Assembly: GCA_965112735.1 (NCBI GenBank)
Contig: OZ218964.1
Location: 2,480,001-2,544,000, forward strand
DNA from: Phaeosaccion multiseriatum
Taxonomy: Eukaryota > Ochrophyta, other classes
Length of the DNA: 64,000 nucleotides
Direction of reading: 5' to 3'
In this document: positions 60,564 to 64,000 of the stretch, piece after piece
Layout: every line of letters starts with the position of its first letter
How positions within the stretch are numbered: position 1 is the first letter of the stretch
The notes under the pieces: generated by a model
What the model was told of the DNA's origin: nothing
Seen by the model: only the letters and a program-made list of their open reading frames with translations
The model's database searches: none
Position numbers and translations under genes: made by a program

Positions 60564-61667
60564 GTGGCGGCACTTTGCGGATGGACGGAAGCCCCCCCTC
60601 GAACGCAATCCCGCTACGCACGAACCGGGCACCTGGCACCCGGCGGGAGGTAGCGTCGGGTGCACCAGCACGCACACAGCTGGCGGGAGGCTCGGATGCT
60701 GGTGGAGCGGCGCTTCGAAGCTGCGTGTCATTCGTCGGGATGGAGCAGCTTAGTGCACATACAGGACGGATTGAAATAAGCACAGAGGAGGGCGCCTGCT
60801 TCAGCTTCGGCGAACACATTTGGTGCTGCTGGACGCGACACATTCGGTGCTGCTGGACACGACAGATTCGGTGGTGGTCCCTCAGGCTCCCACTGAGACG
60901 ATGCATACATGCCGTGCTAGTGTGATCACAGTATGAGCGCCGGTAGGAGTGCCAGTAGGAGTGCTGCTACACCCCATCAGACCAAGTGACGTGCACCGCC
61001 CAGAGGGGCTTTCCTTATTGAATCACAGCTGCTAGCTAGGTCTGCTCACAGAGCTCCCAGTCAAGAATCAGAGCAAGCTCTGCATACAGAAAGGTTAAGA
61101 GGCAAATTCTGAGGCCGTGCCAGCGTACTGCAGTGTACGGCCAGTGTACGGCCGGTGTACCGGTAGTGTAACGGTAGTGTAACGGTAGTGTAACGGTAGT
61201 GTAACGGTAGTGTGCGGGCAGAGGAAAGGCGCGTCGCTCCGCTCTGCTCCGCCATGGCGGGTTCCGCTTGAATTTACGGTAGCCTCGTGTGGACAGCCTA
61301 CCTCTCGTGCGGACGGGCTACCCCACCTACGGACTGACTGGCTACAGCTACTGCCCTCGGGTCGGACCGGTCACCACTCCTGTGGACTGGCTACAGCAGC
61401 CGCCCCTCGGGTGAACTCCATACACGAACGGGCCATCTCGAAGTCATCCTTCGTCTCCTTCTCCTCGCTCTCTCTCTCTCTCTTTGAGGTCCATGTCCTT
61501 CTCCTTGTTCGCTCTCTCTCTCTCTTTCTCTGAGGCCCTTCTCCTTGCTCTCTCTCTCCCTCTCTCTGTGAGGTTGGACCCCACCCCCTCTCCGTCATCT
61601 GCCCGCCCCCCCCGCCCCACCCCTGATGTGGTGTTCTCCGTCCGTCAATCGGATGCCTCCCTTCCTT
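60564..61667. other. Intergenic region with 11-base tandem repeat
   Basis: At about 61130-61217 there are two or three GTGTACGGCC-type units, then five perfect CGGTAGTGTAA units (61161, 61172, 61183, 61194, 61205). CT-rich DNA follows at 61465-61570. No supported gene. Confidence 0.7.
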
Positions 61668-62339
61668 TCAGCTCAGCTGGTCCAGCCCACTCAGCAGCTG
61701 CCCCAGGGCCCCTGACTGCTGCAGCCCTGCTCTGAGGAGCTGGCCTTGCTCCCGCCCCTGTTCAGAGCCCTCCTGGGTCAAGAGAGACAACAGCTGTTGC
61801 AGCACCGCAGCAGTGGACGTGGGCGTGTGCGTGGGCATTGAAGAGCCATTGCTGCCACTGCCACTGCCACTTTTGGTGATGGTGGGGGCTGTGGTGGTGG
61901 TGGTGGTGGTGGTGGTAGTGGCGGTGTTTGCCGCCTCTCCTGCTGTTCGTCGTCGAAGGGCAAGGGAGTGAGTGAGTGAGGCAAGGCAGCGCATGAATGA
62001 CGTGAGTCATGGTCCATTGCAAGGGCCGTGGGACGGCACAGCGGAAGCGAGTCAGGCCAATAAGCAAGTGAGTGCGTGGAAGGAGACAGACACAGAAGGG
62101 TAGAGGAGTCGATGGCAGCGGATGGCGGGGGTTGGGGGCAACGCTGGCACGGTTCGGGAGGGGAGCGAGGACGGAGGCTCAGACTAGCTGCCTCGCTCCA
62201 AGTTCGAGCGTCTCAGTGCCTTTGGGCAGTCGCGAATGATTCTCAGTCTTACCTTCGGTGATGGCCTCAGGCGCTGTGGTCATGATGGGTGAGATGGCAG
62301 CAGACGGAAGCAACACATTGGGCGGCTGCTGCATGACCA

Positions 62340-62371
<32 letters not shown>

Positions 62372-64000
62372 CCCTCTTGAGCACTACCTCCACCGCCAGC
62401 GTGGGGCTTGCCCAAGCTGACAGGCGCCACCACCATCCCTGACGAGGGCAGGCAGTAGCTCAAGCGCGGCCGCCGCTGCAGGGACCGCCGAACGAGGGCT
62501 TGCTCCAGCTGCAGTTGCTCCTGGATGCGCTGCTGCTGCTCTAGCTGTTGCCCGTATGACTGTTGCTGCTGCTGCTGCTGCTCCTGCTGTATCACCAACT
62601 GCTGCTGCTGCTGCTGCTCCTGCTGCTCCTGCTGTATCACCAACTGCTGCTGCTGCTGCTGTCGGAGGCCGCCGTCACCCAAGGAGGTGAAAGGGGTGGG
62701 CACTGGTGCCGCTGGTGCAGGGGCACCTGGTGTCAGGAAAGAGGAGAGGGGGTCGCCAGAGGCTCGGCGGATGGCGGCCAGGGCTTCATCTCCTTGTCCG
62801 CCGTCTGCTGCCATCTGCCCATTACCACCACCGCCTGCGCCCAAGTTGTGCGCTGCCGAGAAGGGGGAGGAGGAGGAGGAGAAGAGGGGGGGCTGGCCTG
62901 CTCCAAGGGGCAGCCCTGTTTCTCCATCCCCAGCTCCTGCCGACGACTCAACAGGGGCAGGGGCAGGAGCAGGGGCCGACAAGGACGAGCCGACCCTCCC
63001 CCTCCCCGCAGAGTGAGCCAAAGCAGCGGCCGACACCGCAGACACAGAGACTCTCTGCCTACGCGGACGCCCCCTCCCCCCTCCAATGGGCATGTCGTCC
63101 TGCCTCAGAGCCGCGGCGGCCTGCTTGCGCAGATGAGAGATGCTGCCTCCCGAGCCCCCGTTGGGATAGGAACCTGTGTGGATGGGGTGAGGCAGAGGCG
63201 TAGGGTTAGGGCAGGGTGGAGGCGTATGGGCAAGGCAGGGTGGAGGTATATGGGCAGGGCAGTGTAAGGGGTGCTATCGGCACTGAGAACGGGTGTGTGC
63301 CGCACATGTGCTCGGGGTGAGGGGCTTCAGTCGCAGGCCCTCTTCGCTCCTTGAGGCAACGGGGCAAAAGAAAACAGTCTTCCTCCCTCCCTCCCTCCCT
63401 CCCTGGGCCCCCCTGTGCCCCCCCCCCCCCCTCCCGAGCAGGCTGAGCAGCGCCCTGTTCCCTCCTCTCTCGACCGATTCGGTGTTGATGGCAAAGACCA
63501 ACACCAACCCTCTCTCCAACGAGCGCAAACTCCAACTCACCTCCAGGGCCTACTGACGAGGGCCTCTTCACCGCGAGCGACCCCGCGATACTCCGTCGAG
63601 AGGAAGCAACAGCCCCAGCAGCAGCAGCCGCCCCAGCAGCAGCAGAAGCGAGCGATCTTTTGGGCTGTGGCCGCTGGGCCGGTGAAGCGCCTTCGCTGCT
63701 CGGTATGGGAGCGGGAGGGCGCATGCTCTTTCGGGGGGCATGGGATCTTCTTGGCACCTTGGTTCTGTTGTCGTCGCCAGCACTCGCCTCTCCTCCTCCC
63801 CCCACCACCTTCACTGACATCTGAAGAGGGGCGCCCAATAGAGGTGGAGCCGCTGTTGGAGCCGAGGAGGAGAAGGGCGGGTTTCTGAGCTGTGGTTGCT
63901 GCACGTCTATGGAACATGCTCCGGCCAGCGCGGTGGCGAAGTCTTTGAGCAGCGAGTGGAGCTGTGCTGCTTCCTCTTTCGCTCTCTTGCGCTCTTCGTC
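61668..64000 (-). CDS. Gln-rich disordered protein, 5' end beyond the window
   Basis: Three exons join in phase: from beyond 64000 to 63541, then 63173-62253 and 61942-61668. The first visible part is helical (ERKRAKEEAAQLHSLLKDFA). It is followed by Ala/Ser/Pro- and Arg-rich stretches, then poly-Gln blocks interrupted by Leu-Val-Ile, where the dispersed DNA motif lies. A Thr run (ACC/CAC repeats at about 61890-61920) precedes the C-terminus VLQQLLSLLTQEGSEQGREQ, ending LLSGLDQLS. Gln-rich, disordered proteins of this type are often transcription or RNA regulators. There is no domain to prove it. Confidence 0.65.
62332..62343 (+). repeat. Variant copy of the dispersed motif
   Basis: CATGACCAACTG: two differences from the consensus, at the end of a CTG array. 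The host frame reads Gln-Leu-Val-Met-Gln. Confidence 0.6.
62590..62646 (+). repeat. Two exact dispersed motif copies 45 bases apart
   Basis: Copies at 62590-62601 and 62635-62646, both preceded by G and separated by CTG/CTC repeat. This looks like a local duplication of motif plus repeat. The host frame reads Gln-Leu-Val-Ile-Gln in both. Confidence 0.85.

Overview
This window is nuclear DNA of a eukaryote: GC-rich, intron-bearing, and crowded with microsatellites and minisatellites. Two genes point to a photosynthetic alga with a complex, red-derived plastid. Each begins with a signal peptide ending at an Ala-Ala-Phe junction, the 'ASAFAP'-type plastid entry signal of stramenopile and related algae; one of the two also carries a second, twin-arginine thylakoid-lumen signal. 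A stramenopile-like alga is my best guess; I do not name a species. Introns are GT-AG, mostly about 100-600 bases, with one GC-AG intron.

I built spliced gene models by hand by matching donor and acceptor sites to reading phase. Most models close in frame through every junction.

Layout: (1) 1-11 kb: a coiled-coil/acidic gene at the left edge (-), a tail-anchored small protein (+), an ankyrin protein (+), a poorly defined gene (-), a UPF0390-like small basic nuclear protein (-) and a PC4/SUB1 transcriptional coactivator (+). (2) 11.6-19.9 kb: a six-exon gene (-) for a 2,398-residue low-complexity protein with B-box-like Cys/His clusters. (3) 20-30 kb: an FNIP-repeat protein (-) with a duplicated 3' fragment, a Tat-type thylakoid lumen protein (+), an ankyrin-BTB protein (-) and a plastid-targeted SET-domain protein (+). 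(4) 30.4-35.4 kb: a patch resembling a mobile element, with a broken OTU-like protease ORF (-), a broken pogo/Tigger-type DDE transposase (-) and an unrecognised 427-residue ORF (+). (5) 35.5-48.6 kb: three secreted-type genes: an 18-exon Cys-rich/PT-rich/EGF gene (+), a converging von Willebrand A gene (-), and a gene with a GDP-x-x-T-G-L-x-G-type extracellular domain (+). The first two share near-identical 117-nt exons together with their introns. (6) 49.2-64 kb: a 947-residue coiled-coil protein with a tentative CFAP97-like N-terminus and a huge Asn run (-), a TPR protein (+), two disordered proteins (+) and a Gln-rich protein running off the right edge (-).

The most unusual signals are: a 13-base motif (GTATCACCAACTG) found eight times exactly, in both orientations and all three coding frames; introns whose 5' splice site is the first unit of a microsatellite; and exon-plus-intron modules shared by two opposed genes.
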